DNA from: Caprella mutica
Taxonomy: Eukaryota > Arthropoda > Malacostraca > Amphipoda > Caprellidae
Length of the DNA stretch: 64,000 bases
NCBI GenBank assembly: GCA_947561585.1
Contig: CANNZV010001051.1
Span: 122,945 to 186,944 of the forward strand
Direction: 5' to 3'
This document shows, piece by piece, positions 20,945 through 32,814 of this stretch. The notes beneath the pieces are model-generated. The model did not search any database. It worked only from the letters and a program-made list of their open reading frames with translations, and was not told the DNA's origin. Numbering within the stretch: the first letter of the stretch is position 1; the number at the start of each line of letters is the position of its first letter. Made by a program: the position numbers and the translations under genes.

Positions 20945-21521
20945 GAAATCAAAATACCTCAAGAAATATTGGAGATGAGTGTGACAATTATTTATAGAAT
21001 TCTATGGTTGAGGCTGCGACAGATATAGAGTACTGACTACAGAAAGAACAGTTACTTACATTCACCAATAAAATAACAATTGAAAAGATATAATATAACA
21101 CTAGCGTGCTATGTTAGTAATACCGATACCTCTAACTGACTCCAAACGAGTAGTTTATCGTTAATTGCAGTAAAGAATTTGTTGTCAATTAAATGATTAT
21201 TGAGAAAAAGTTATACCTCTACAAATAGAACATGGTTCACTGTAGACGTTAACTATGTAAGGTTAACCTCTCCCTTTACCTCCCATTGCTGTAGAAGAAG
21301 TTAACATTGTTTAGTTTTACCCAAAGAACAGAGAATGAAGATGTTATCTAAACTGTAGAAATGAAATGAGGAGATGAGATGCATTGTAAGACTCTATGTT
21401 CTATCACGCTGGTTAACCTTGTGTTCACTCTACACTGTAATAATCACTAAATTCTTCTTCATCTTCACAATAAAGAATATGCGTAAAATAAAATAAAGAT
21501 ATGCCTGCCATGAAATGACCT
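20945..21521. other. Unique AT-rich spacer
   Basis: Unique sequence. No gene, RNA or mobile element recognised. Confidence 0.6.
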
Positions 21522-22184
21522 TGAGGTACTGTAGTACAGTGTTACAGGTGAGGTACTGTAGTACAGTGTTACAGGTGAGGTACTGTAGTACAGTGTTACA
21601 GGTAAAGTACTGTAGTACAGTGTTACAGGTGAGGTACTGTAGTACAGTGTTACAGGTGAGGTACTGTAGTACAGTGTTACAGGTAAAGTACTGTAGTACA
21701 GTGTTACAGGTGAGGTACTGTAGTACAGTGTTACAGGTGAGGTACTGTAGTACAGTGTTACAGGTGAGGTACTGTAGTACAGTGTTACAGGTAAAGTACT
21801 GTAGTACAGTGTTACAGGTGAGGTACTGTAGTACAGTGTTACAGGTAAAGTACTGTAGTACAGTGTTACAGGTGAGGTACTGTAGTACAGTGTTACAGGT
21901 AAAGTACTGTAGTACAGTGTTACAGGTAAAGTACTGTAGTACAGTGTTACAGGTAAAGTACTGTAGTACAGTGTTACAGGTGAGGTACTGTAGTACAGTG
22001 TTACAGGTAAAGTACTGTAGTACAGTGTTACAGGTAAGGTACTGTAGTACAGTGTTACAGGTAAAGTACTGTAGTACAGTGTTACAGGTAAGGTACTGTA
22101 GTACAGTGTTACAGGTAAAGTACTGTAGTACAGTGTTACAGGTGAGGTACTGTAGTACAGTGTTACAGGTAAGGTACTGTAGCA
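21522..22184. repeat. 27-bp minisatellite with 6-1-6 inverted repeat
   Basis: About 24 units of 27 bp. Each contains ACTGTA-G-TACAGT. Variation is confined almost wholly to the GGTGAG / GGTAAAG / GGTAAGG link between dyads. Confidence 0.97.
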
Positions 22185-22735
22185 GGCCTCACTGTAGTAG
22201 TTCATTGCATGTAGAGTTGGTCTTTAGTTTAAAATTTATTTATTAATTTAATTTATTGAATAAAATGTACCTCACATCATCGGTACAATCCTCCCCTCAA
22301 ATTACATTGATATTTACCTATTCTAATCAGAGTACATTTAGCCCCCATTTAGTAAAAGCTACTATGGCAACCTATATAATCGAAAATTCAAGATTCTAAA
22401 AATAGAAGATTTACATATTAAAAGAAAAGTTAAAAACAGACATATGATAAACTAAAGAAAATGATGACACGAAAAAAAAATTGACTGAGAACAGTCACTT
22501 CTGAGTACACTGAGCTTCATCTCAGTCACTAAGTACAGTAACTAAGTACAGTAACTAAGTAAAGTAACTAAGTACAGTCAATTAGTGCAGTCACTAAGTA
22601 CAGTCACTTTTCTATCTCAGACTCTCAGTCACTGCAATGTATGTACATGCTAAGTTATCGATAGTTTTTTTTCTTTTCAGTTAAGGACTTCTTCAGATTT
22701 CAGTAAATATTCCATTGAGAGCACGGATAAAGTGA
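22185..22735. other. Unique spacer with short TAAGTACAGTAAC repeats
   Basis: AT-rich unique DNA. Around 22,495-22,610 there are irregular copies of TAAGTACAGTAAC / AGTCACTAAGTACAG. No gene seen. Confidence 0.6.
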
Positions 22736-24062
22736 TGCATTTCAGACCTATGCATTTCAGACCAATGCATTTCAGACCAATGCATTTCAGACCAATGCAT
22801 TTCAGACCAATGCATTTCAGACCAATGCATTTCAGACCAATGCATTTCAGGCCAATGCATTTCAGACCAATGCATTTCAGACCAATGCATTTCAGACCAA
22901 TGCATTTCAGGCCAATGCATTTCAGACCAATGCATTTCAGGCCAATGGATTTCAGACCAATGCATTTCAGATCAATGCATTTCAGGCCAATGCATATCAG
23001 ACCAATGCATTTCAGGCCAATGCATTTCAGACCAATGCATTTCAGACCAATGCATTTCAGACCAATGCATTTCAGACCAATGCATTTCAGGCCAATGCAT
23101 TTCAGACCAATGCATTTCAGGCCAATGCATTTCAGGCCAATGCATTTCAGACCAATGCATTTCAGGCCAATGGATTTCAGACCAATGCATTTCAGACCAA
23201 TGCATTTCAGGCCAATGCATTTCAGATCAATGCATTTCAGGCCAATGCATATCAGACCAATGCATTTCAGGCCAATGCATTTCAGACCAATGCATTTCAG
23301 ACCAATGCATTTCAGGCCAATGCATTTCAGACCAATGCATTTCAGGCCAATGCATTTCAGACAAATGCATTTCAGGCCAATGCATTTCAGACCAATGCAT
23401 TTCAGACCAATGCATTTTAGACCAATGCATTTCAGGCCAATGCATTTCAGACCAATGTATTTCAGGCCAATGCATTTCAGACCAATGCATTTCAGACCAA
23501 TGCATTTCAGACCAATGCATTTCAGACAAATGCATTTCAGGCCAATGCATTTCAGACCAATGCATTTCAGGCCAATGCATTTCAGACCAATGCATTTCAG
23601 GCCAATGCATTTCAGACCAATGCATTTCAGACCAATGCATTTCAGGCCAATGCATTTCAGACCAATGCATTTCAGGCCAATGCATTTCAGACAAATGCAT
23701 TTCAGGCCAATGCATTTCAGACCAATACATTTCAGGCCAATGCATTTCAGACCAATGCATTTTAGACCAATGCATGTCAGGCCAATGCATTTTAGACCAA
23801 TGCATTTCAGACCAATGCATTTCAGGCCAATGCATTTCAGACAAATGCATTTCAGGCCAATGCATTTCAGACCAATGCATTTCAGACCAATGCATTTCAG
23901 GCCAATGCATTTCAGACCAATGCATTTCAGGCCAATGCATTTAAGACCAATGCATTTCAGGCCAATGCATTTAAGACCAATGCATTTCAGACCAATGCAT
24001 TTCAGGCCAATGCATTTAAGACCAATGCATTTCAGACCAATGCATTTCAGGCCAATGCATTC
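22736..24062. repeat. 15-bp minisatellite without length variants
   Basis: About 88 units of CAATGCATTTCAGAC, with AGGCC and AGACA variants, holding exact 15-bp register throughout. AATGCATT is an 8-bp palindrome in each unit. A block with GGATTTCAG and AGATCAATG variants occurs twice (near 22,943 and 23,170), showing internal block duplication. Frames on both strands stay open because 15 is a multiple of 3. Confidence 0.97.
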
Positions 24063-24375
24063 ACAAATCATATTTCGTTTCATTCTGTTGAATGTGATGA
24101 TAGACATTAATCTTTGATATTGTTCTATTCAATTGCAACGAATCTCTAAGTATCATGAGTTAAGTAACTAAGAAATAAGTAACATCAATGACTTTCCTTA
24201 AAGAGTATATACTCCAATTTGCACTATTTTTATTTACTACTATATTTATATATATTTAGTGCATGAAACAGTAACGAGTATTTTCCATTTAGTTACTCAA
24301 ATATTATCTAATTTAAAAAAAAAATGTTAAATTATTCGAAAGAATAACAACAACATCTTGCTTTTTAAAAGTTAA
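24063..24375. other. Unique AT-rich spacer
   Basis: AT-rich unique DNA with a poly-A run. No gene seen. Confidence 0.6.
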
Positions 24376-25205
24376 GGTAAGTAGTAAGAGCAGGTAGCAT
24401 TGCAGGTGGTGTGGGTAAGAGCAGGTGGCATTGCAGGTGGTGTGGGTAAGAGCAGGTAGCATTGCAGGTGGTGTGGGTAATAGCAGGTAGCATTGCAGGT
24501 GGTGTGGGTAATAGCAGGTAGCATTGCAGGTGGTGTGGGTAATAGCAGGTAGCATTGCAGGTGGTGTGGGTAATAGCAGGTAGCATTGCAGGTGGTGTGG
24601 GTAAGAGCAGGTAGCATTGCAGGTGGTGTGGGTAATAGCAGGTAGCATTGCAGGTGGTGTGGGTAATAGCAGGTAGCATTGCAGGTGGTGTGGGTAATAG
24701 CAGGTAGCATTGCAGGTGGTGTGGGTAAGAGCAGGTAGCATTGCAGGTGGTGTGGGTAATAGCAGGTAGCATTGCAGGTGGTGTGGGTAATAGCAGGTAG
24801 CATTTCAGGTGGTAAGGTAAGAGCAGGTAGCATTGCAGGTGGTGTGGGTAATAGCAGGTAGCATTGCAGGTGGTAAGGTAAGAGCAGGTAGCATTGCAGG
24901 AGGTAAGGTAGCATTGCAGGAAGTAAGGTAGCATTGCAAGAAGTAAGGTAGCATTGCAGGTGGTAAGGTAAGAGCAGGTAGCATTGCAGGTGGTAAGGTA
25001 AGAGCAGGTAGCATTGCAGGAGGTAATGTAGTATTGCAGGAGGTAAGGTAGCATTGCAGGATGTAAGGCAGCATTGCAGGTGGTAAGGTAAGAGCAGGGA
25101 GCATTGCAGGTGGTAAGGTAGCATTGCAGGTGGTAAGGCAGCATTGCAGGAAGTAAGGCAGCATTGCAGGAGGTAAGGCAGCATTGCAGGAGGTAAGGCA
25201 GTAGA
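24376..25205. repeat. Composite 31-bp and 20-bp minisatellite
   Basis: The left part (to about 24,890) has 31-bp units with GTAGCATTGCAGGTGGTGTG. The right part has 20-bp units such as AGGTAAGGTAGCATTGCAGG. The shared segment GTAGCATTGCAGG shows that one unit derives from the other by gain or loss of about 11 bp. Confidence 0.94.
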
Positions 25206-25276
25206 GTCTGGAGGGAGAATATAAGACACGGAGATTCCATTTGAGATTTGAAAGGAAGCTGCACTTTATACGCAAG

Positions 25277-25485
25277 ATGAGAGAGGAGAGGTGTGAGAGG
25301 AGAGGTGTGAGAGGAGAGGTGTGAGAGGAGAGGTGTGAGAGGAGAGAGGTGTGAGAGGAGAGGTGTGAGAGGAGAGGTGTGAGAGGAGAGGTGTGAGAGG
25401 AGAGGTGTGAGAGGAGAGAGGTGTGAGAGGAGAGAGGTGTGAGAGGAGAGGTGTGAGAGGAGAGGTGTGAGAGGAGGAATAAAGT
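25277..25485. repeat. 14-16 bp purine-rich minisatellite
   Basis: About 14 units of GTGTGAGAGGAGAG, some with an extra AG. Strongly purine-biased on the + strand. Contains the GTGAGAGGAG motif shared with four other arrays. Confidence 0.94.
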
Positions 25486-25571
25486 ATGAGGGAAGAATAG
25501 GTGTAAGAGGAACTCTAGGTGTGATAATATACTATTTTGAAAAGAATGGCGTCAGATTGAATAGATGATAA

Positions 25572-26105
25572 ATTCTGGTGGTTTGGAGAGTAACTCACCA
25601 ACATCTTCTGGTAGTTTGGAGAGTAACTCACCAACATCTTCTGGTAGTTTGGAGAGTAACTCACCAGCATCATCTGGTGGTTTGGAGAGTAACTCACCAA
25701 CATCTTCTGGTAGTTTGGAGAGTAACTCACCAACATCTTCTGGTAGTTTGGAGAGTAACTCACCAACATCTTCTGGTAGTTTAGAGAGTAACTCACCAAC
25801 ATCTTCTGGTAGTTTGGAGAGTAACTCACCAGCATCTTCTGGTAGTTTGGAGAGTAACTCACCAACATCTTCTGGTAGTTTGGAGAGTAACTCACCAGCA
25901 TCATCTGGTAGTTTGGAGAGTAACTCACCAGCATCTTCTGGTAGTTTAGAGAGTAACTCACCAGCATCTTCTGGTAGTTTGGAGAGTAACTCACCAGCAT
26001 CTTCTGGTAGTTTGGAGAGTAACTCACTAGCATCTTCTGGTAGTTTGGAGAGTAACTCACTAACATCTTCTGGTAGTTTGGAGAGTAACTCACCAACATC
26101 TTCTC
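25572..26105. repeat. 33-bp minisatellite
   Basis: About 16 units of 33 bp with core GTTTGGAGAGTAACTCACCA. Variants with ACCAG-CATCTT-CTGGT carry a 5-bp inverted repeat. Open frames on both strands follow from the multiple-of-3 length. Confidence 0.95.
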
Positions 26106-26204
26106 TAATATCTTTGCTCCTCACCATCAAATTTTCAGTGTCAGTTAAACTGATGGTAGTAGGAAATTAGGTTTGAATGTAGGGGTGATTTGAAAACTAT
26201 TTAC

Positions 26205-27035
26205 CGTCCCTTACTCTCTCAGACTGTGAGTTACTAGTCCTTACTCACTCAGACTGTGAGTTACTAGTCCTTACTCACTCAGACTGTGAGTTACTAGTCC
26301 TTACTCACTCAGACTGTGAGTTACTAGTCCTTACTCACTCAGACTGTGAGTTACTAGTCCTTACTCTCTCAGACTGTGAGTTACTAGTCCTTACTCTCTC
26401 AGACTGTGAGTTACTAGTCCTTACTCTCTCAGACTGTGAGTTACTAGTCCTTACTCTCTCAGACTGTGAGTTACTAGTCCTTACTCTCTCAGACTGTGAG
26501 TTACTAGTCCTTACTCTCTCAGACTGTGAGTTACTAGTCCTTACTCTCTCAGACTGTGAGTTACTAGTCCTTACTCCCAGACTGTGAGTTACTAGTCCTT
26601 ACTCTCTCAGACTGTGAGTTACTAGTCCTTACTCTCTCAGACTGTGAGTTACTAGTCCTTACTCTCTCAGACTGTGAGTTACTAGTCCTTACTCTCTCAG
26701 ACTGTGAGTTACTAGTCCTTACTCTCTCAGACTGTGAGTTACTAGTCCTTACTCTCTCAGACTGTGAGTTACTAGTCCTTACTCTCTCAGACTGTGAGTT
26801 ACTAGTCCTTACTCCCAGACTGTGAGTTACTAGTTCTTACTCTCTCAGACTGTGGGTTACTAGTCCTTACTCTCTCAGACTGTGAGTTACTAGTCCTTAC
26901 TCTCTCAGACTGTGAGTTACTAGTCCTTACTTACTCAGACTGTGAGTAACTAGTCCTTACTCTCTCTGACTGTGAGTTACTAGTCCTTACTCTCTCAGAC
27001 TGTGAGTTACTAGTCCTTACTCTCTCTGACTATTG
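26205..27035. repeat. 30-bp minisatellite
   Basis: About 28 units of mostly 30 bp with core GACTGTGAGTTACTAGTCCT. The first units read ACTCAC-TCAGACT-GTGAGT (6-bp arms). Later ones have CTCTCTC and lose part of the arm. Two units are 2-4 bp shorter (CTCCCAG). Confidence 0.96.
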
Positions 27036-27814
27036 GTTAATGGAAAGTAAATATAAGTCTTATAAATGTCTTATAATAAGTCTAAGAAAATGTCAGTCCT
27101 ACCATAGACAGAGATATTCTTTCAATTTTCTATGTTCTAATTAGTAAGTAGGTTTTTGTAGAGTTGAAGTACTCACTGAACAAACAAACCAAATTGAAGT
27201 GACATTCTTTTGGAGTCAAAGACGTGGCAGCAGGTGTCGAAAACCAGACTCCCATATTTCGAACTTATAGACAGTTCAAAGAATAAATTGAAAGACAAGC
27301 GCACGTCTTTTTATTAAAAACAGACAAGGTGGCAGAGGGAAGAATATTGGAGTTTAGAAATGTATTTGCATAGTTTCAATTGATGGGAATGGGTCGCATG
27401 TAGAGGCGTATACAGCACACTATAGATGGCTCAATGGTGCAAAAAAAGTAGAATGTGTAAATTAAATTAGCTAATTTATAACAAACGATGAAAATTAAAC
27501 TAAAATGACATAAGGATCTTATTAATTCATAGTTTCCAATATTGACAAAGGTTTAGCAGTGAAATATAGCACAGTCATTCATTTGCCTTTTATAAGAGTA
27601 TGATAATAATTGTACTATCACATCTACTTAATATTTATTGTTTATTTTCTAACATCGAGATAATGGGTAACAATGCAGTCTTTCAGAAGCTTGGAACTCG
27701 TTTGGACATGTTTGGAAGATGTGCAACATGTTAAAACAAGAACAAGAGCATAGCAAAGATAAGAGATACGACTCAGTGTCTCATAGAGAATAGATAGCAA
27801 TATTTGGGCACTAT
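27036..27814. other. Unique AT-rich spacer
   Basis: Unique sequence before the foldback element. No gene seen. Confidence 0.6.
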
Positions 27815-27822
27815 GTAGGGAA

Positions 27823-28429
27823 GGATCTTTCCTATTTGTCGACCCCCACCAAATTTAATTCAAATTATTTTTTCTTATGTGATTTTGTCCATAGAATCCG
27901 AAAATCATAACCGTTTTTGGAAGAAACTAATACTTTTTGAGATACGAGGGTTTAAATTTATTTATTTCCTATGTATTACTGAAGGATTGAGAATTTTGGA
28001 TTGATTAATGATCTGGCAGGGGGGCTCGGGATAATACATATATCGAATATTTCCAGTTTCCGTGATATTTTCCATTTATTACTTCAATACTGATATATGT
28101 GTAATGGGGGGCGTGCCGCACCCCATACCCCCCTGCAGGTCATTAATAAATAATGAACTTTGCAGTACAACAAACCAGCGGATACAACAAACTACATAAC
28201 GGTTATATTTGACCAAAATTGACCAATGAGTGTGAAAACACGAGTTTTTTTTCCAAAATTCTCAATCCTTCAGTAATACATAGGAAATAAATAAATGTAA
28301 ACCCTCGTATCTCAGAAAGTATTAGTTTCTATAGAAAATGGTTATGATTTTCGGATTTTATGGACAAAATTACATAAGAAAGAATAATTTAAATTAAATT
28401 TGGTGGGGGTCGTCAATGGGCAAAGATCC
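27823..28429. mobile_element. 607-bp foldback DNA element with 8-bp target duplication
   Basis: The left arm (27,823-28,000) and right arm (28,252-28,429) are inverted copies of about 178 bp each, with scattered mismatches. The ends read GGATCTTTCC and GGATCTTTGCC. GTAGGGAA directly flanks both sides (27,815-27,822 and 28,430-28,437), an 8-bp target duplication as made by hAT, P or Merlin transposases. It has no transposase gene, so it would move only with help in trans. The central 250 bp resembles the element at about 44.0 kb. Confidence 0.85.
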
Positions 28430-28437
28430 GTAGGGAA

Positions 28438-28959
28438 AATTGTAACACAAACACGAAAATAACATCAAAATATTCCTCCAGTTGAACTCTTCAAAATGAC
28501 TAATAACTAGAATGCTAACTAATGATCGGCGATTGAAACTGAAGACTGATTGCTTGGATTTCTGTAACTATTGACTTTGAATATCTTCCATTTTATATAT
28601 TTTCAATTGTATTCTTGTTAACAGGACTTGAGAAAGGATTATTGGAATAATTTAGACTCCCAGAGAATAGATTTCATCCTTCAGCTCTGCAGTCTCTTAT
28701 TTACTAGTTAACCCAATCCTGTTGCAATGAATTTATTTATCGCAATTAACTCTCATGATGTAAAGCATAGAAACTCATGCGAAGAGTAAATGCCAACAAG
28801 ATGGACTATTTGTCAGTACACCATACTATTAGATTTTAAACTTAAATTAGTTTTTTAATGTCTGACACACCACTGTAGTCCCTGTGACGTCACGCCTGAA
28901 GGTAACGATATATGTAAGAGCGAAATGTGAATTATCAAATGCTGCCAAACTAACTATAG
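28438..28959. other. Unique AT-rich spacer
   Basis: Unique sequence between the foldback element and the 20-bp array. No gene seen. Confidence 0.6.
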
Positions 28960-29336
28960 TTCTGGTGTACTCACCATAGCTCTGGTGTACTCACCAAAGC
29001 TCTGGTGTACTCACCAAAGCTCTGGTGTACTCACCAAAGCTCTGGTGTACTCACCAAAGCTCTGGTGTACTCACCAAAGCTCTGGTGTACTCACCAAAGC
29101 TCTGGTGTACTCACCAAAGCTCTGGTGTACTCATCAAAGCTCTGGTGTACTCCCCAAAGCTCTAGTGTACTCACCAAAGCTCTGGTGTACTCACCAAAGC
29201 TCTGGTGTACTCACCAAAGCTCTAGTGTACTCACCAAAGCTCTAGTGTACTCACCAAAGCTCTAGTGTACTCACCAAAGCTCTAGTGTACTTACCAAAGC
29301 TCTAGTGTACTCACCAAAGCTCTAGTGTACTCACCA
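28960..29336. repeat. 20-bp minisatellite with 5-4-5 inverted repeat
   Basis: About 19 units of TCTGGTGTACTCACCAAAGC in exact 20-bp register. TGGTG-TACT-CACCA forms the dyad. Right-hand units read TCTAGTG, which breaks one arm pair. Confidence 0.96.
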
Positions 29337-29604
29337 ACAAATAGACACCAGTTATAACTTACTACATATTTAAGTAAAAGAAATTAACAAATGAAGCCGT
29401 AATTGCAAACTCTTCAGTTCCTAGTTAGTAAGGTTTAAAGGTGCAGACTAACAAAGCCACAGAGTGTGTAGAAAAACTGAAGTACCTTATCTTAATTACT
29501 GATTTGCTTATCTTAGTACAAACAGAGAGATAAGGAAGCTAATTAGCTCTTCTGAAGCAACGCCGCAAAAAGAAACCTAATTTACGGACCTAGTGGTGAG
29601 AAGT

Positions 29605-29775
29605 GGGAATAGTGTGGGTAAAGGGGCAGTGTGGGTAAAATGGCAGTGTGGGTAAAGGGGCAGTGTGGGTAAAGGGGCAGTGTGGGTAATGGGGCAGTGT
29701 GGGTAATGGGGCAGTGTGGGCAATGGGCCAGTGTGGGATAATGGGGCAGTGTGGGTAAAGGGGCAGTGTGTGTAA
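29605..29775. repeat. 16-bp minisatellite
   Basis: About 10 units of GGGGCAGTGTGGGTAA, with AAAG, AATG and CAAT variants. Confidence 0.92.
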
Positions 29776-29895
29776 CTCTCACAACTTTTTTCTCCATAGC
29801 ATCGAATAAAAAGTTCACTAAAGTCTATATAATTATTTATCCATCAAAATGGAGCATTTATCATCACTATTGTAATGTATAGCATCACACTACTA

Positions 29896-30242
29896 CAGCC
29901 ATACCCCGCTCTTATTGCGTCTCACAGTTATGACAATCGAATAATTGTGGGACGTGTCTCGCTTTTGGTAAATTGGTTGTTCGTTTAAACTGTTTTTGCC
30001 GTGACTCATGCAGGTGAGATAGATTGAAATAATTTCATGGTAAGTAATATACGTTATTTATATAGAATTATTTTTAATCTATCCAGCCTGCATCAGTTAC
30101 TGAGAAAACAGCGTAACTGAAAACGATCAACCAAGTTACCAAAGTTAATCTTAATTATTTTCTATACCAGGAGAAATAAAAGCAAGGCATGTCCCACACT
30201 TATCATAAGTGTGTGAGACGTAATAAGAATGGGGCATGCTTG
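29896..30242. mobile_element. pogo/Tigger-like MITE, TA-flanked
   Basis: A foldback of 347 bp. The left end is CAGCCATACCCCGCTCTTAT and the right end reads inward CAAGCATGCCCCATTCTTAT. The arms stay complementary through GCGTCTCAC and TGTGGGAC, and again in the GCAGG...ATAGATT segments near the centre, so most of the element can fold back. TA lies on both sides (29,894-29,895 and 30,243-30,244). The end sequence resembles the CAGGCATACC...TTATTGCG type of Tigger/pogo elements. No transposase is present. Confidence 0.75.
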
Positions 30243-30331
30243 TATTTCAAAGTCAAGGTAACAATTCCTAGAAATGAGTTGCATTAATTTAATAGCTTTA
30301 TTTATTATGTTGTTGTGTTCTGTTTCGTTAT

Positions 30332-30592
30332 CAGGAGAATGTTGTTGAAGTAGTTTACGAGGTGTTAATGGTCCTTATTATCTTAACAACTGCACAACAT
30401 GTGACAGGTGCACAAAATGTCGTGGCTGCGACTGTTGGCACTTCAAAAATCCACCACATTGATTCAAAGTGTTTCGCAATGGGAATTGTTTATCAGTTGT
30501 TTTGCCACAATGGTTTGGTTCTAAGAAGTGGAGCTGATGGTTGTTTTTCACACTGCTTATTGCCGCTGATGATTGATAGACTGATACATTGA
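30332..30592 (+). other. Open frame after a splice-acceptor-like site, function unknown
   Basis: A TTTCGTTATCAG acceptor-like sequence precedes an open frame of about 85 codons, starting ENVVEVVYE and ending at TGA 30,590-30,592. The early part is hydrophobic (VLMVLIILTTA). I recognise no domain and find no partner exon. It could be a chance frame. Confidence 0.15.
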
Positions 30593-32409
30593 GCTCATCA
30601 GCTGTCAGTCTTATCAGCCGACAGAGCTTCACTAGCAGATATTTAGCAGAGAAAAAGAATACTAAGGAGTACACACAGTATATTGTTTGGAGAGCTAATT
30701 TCAAAGGGATGCTAGAGTGGCATCTTCTGCTAAATTAGAGAATATTTCTATTGCTTCGTAAAACCTATTTTTTAATATTATATCTATAGGCACTGATAAA
30801 AATAATGGGATGCGACACATCAAATGCGTAGTTTCTACACACGCAAATTGATAACCATTAATAATATCATTACTCGTCGCACGTACGGTATCTTACAATG
30901 AGTTAGCACAAATTACCATGATTCATATGATATATTTATTAACATTTTCAGACCATATTATTTGTATGTCAACGGAAAACCAATGATCTTTTCTAAAATT
31001 AGGATTAAAAAAGTCAACGTACGGTACCTCCATTCTTTGACAGAGGGGGTACTCTTAACAAAGAGGGGGAGGGGGGTTCGAATGCTCTAGAAATTAAGAG
31101 GCTATTGGAAAACGATAGCAAGGAAACAAATCCCCTGGCAACTTATTATTGGTGTAAAGGATAGCAACTACTGCGGTTTGGGAAACTTAGTTCAATAGGG
31201 GCAACATTTGCAGCTAATATTGGAAAGGTAGCTAGAGATACACTGCTCAAAGTTACCAGCCGATACTCTATCTGTTTCACTATAGGAGAAAGAAGTAGTA
31301 ATTATTAGGTATACTCTGTGAATGGTAATTAAATAAAAGAAAATAGATTAAATATTCTTCACCGAAAGTACGTAAGCCACTCTAAGGATTTCTAAGGATT
31401 ATAGCGCTATAATAAGCTTTCGGTCATTATAGCGATACCATTAACGATAAAATAAAATGCTAGTTAATTCATTTATTAGTTTGTTTTGACGGTGTTCCCA
31501 AAATGGTTCTGTTTCTTCCGTCTAAAATTTTAAAAATATATCAAACAGCGCATAAGGTTTTTGAGATAATGTCTCTACCGCATAAGTTTCTATCGATACA
31601 GTGCTGCAAGAAATAATGTTTCTACGGATAATGTTTTTAATGTTAACTCTTCTCAGATTGACCGGCAAGGAGCAAGAGCCAACAGGAGGTGGGGCACTAA
31701 ACCGTTAGTGTCCCGACCCATGTCGGTTCCTCCTCCTTGCATATATAGTAAAGAGTTGAATTGAATTACTTTTAAAATAATAAGAACTTTCAAACTCCCA
31801 TCATACACAGATGGCTGTAATGTAATTTCTTGTATTCGCTAGTTTGTTGTACAGCACACTTCATGATTTCTTGATATCTTGTTAAGAGTGATTCGGGGTT
31901 AGCACACCCTCCTTTACACTTATTTGTCCATCTCCATAACAAAACAATGAGTTAGCATCCTTTATAAACATTATCAAAAAAACTAATCTGCAAGTAACAC
32001 GATATTTTTTAAACTATATTCTTAGGGGTAGTAACCTCATAATTTATAACCTTAGAGGTGACACTAGTTTTTTGAAAGATTATTTGAAAAATCGTTCAAA
32101 GAAAGTGGAGATCAATGGATGCCTCAAGTATCAAAATTAGGAATAACTTCAGTCGTTATTTGACAGTAAAATACATCTGTTAGTTTGCACAGCAACAAAT
32201 AGTAGTAATTTAGATTTTAGAAGTTAGAGGTGGTAGGTTAGGTTAGATGTCAAACATTTATATTGTGGAATTTGTGTTAGTGTGAGGATGCAAAAAAAAA
32301 AAAAATACTGAAATTGTACCAGGTTGTCAAAGAGTCACCTCACAGTACCAAACAGTTATTATAAAAAATGACAGAGATAAAAAAAATGATTTACAGATAA
32401 AAAAGAAAA
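30593..32409. other. Unique AT-rich spacer
   Basis: About 1.8 kb of unique sequence with G-rich patches near 31,045-31,075 and a retroelement-like tail at 31,640-31,765. No gene recognised on either strand. Confidence 0.55.
31640..31765 (+). mobile_element. Possible retroelement 3' end fragment
   Basis: A GC-richer block (GGCAAGGAGCAAGAG ... GTCGGTTCCTCCTCCTTGC) followed by TATATAGTAAAGAGTTGAAT and a TTGAAT repeat, a style of tail seen in LINE and SINE 3' ends. GCAAGGAG and CTCCTTGC are also complementary. No coding part remains. Confidence 0.3.
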
Positions 32410-32520
32410 CCTGAAGTTGTATTATTAATATGATATTTTAACGTATAAGAAAAAAAAACGAGTCAATTTATATTTTTTTTATATGTTAAAACATATAAAT
32501 ATAAATAGAACTTCAGTTTT
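32410..32520. repeat. Imperfect inverted repeat, MITE-like
   Basis: The CTGAAGTTGTATT...ATATTTTAACGTATA arm (from 32,410) is complementary, with mismatches, to the sequence ending in AGAACTTCAG near 32,518. The arms are about 40 bp with a short loop. No clear target duplication. Confidence 0.4.
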
Positions 32521-32814
32521 TCGTAATTTATATGTTTTTTTTTCTGTTTCTGTCAGTGTTGTTGTAATAACTGTTCTAAACCATGTAGCTACAACTACCC
32601 ATGAATGAAAGGAATGTTACACCCGTTACCATTTCTTCTATCGATGGAGCCAAAGGCTTGGTAAGATGGGCACTAAAATAGGCCTCCACTCTGCCCTCCT
32701 TGGAGGAATTATGGATGTTTTTACCTCCTTTGCACTTATACTTCGCCTCTATAAACTTTGAGGCGAGAACTTTGGAAAAGTTTGATGCCAAAAACAGATG
32801 AGTGATGTGAGGGA

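Noticed and set aside
22732..24117. Very long open frames of repeated MHFRP (and CIGLK on the other strand)
   Set aside because: A stop-free 15-bp unit keeps several frames open on both strands. There is no start context, splice signal or non-repeat domain.
30378..30704. Minus-strand frame of about 108 codons opposite the 30.3-kb + frame
   Set aside because: No domain recognised. AT-rich sequence with overlapping open frames on both strands is expected by chance.
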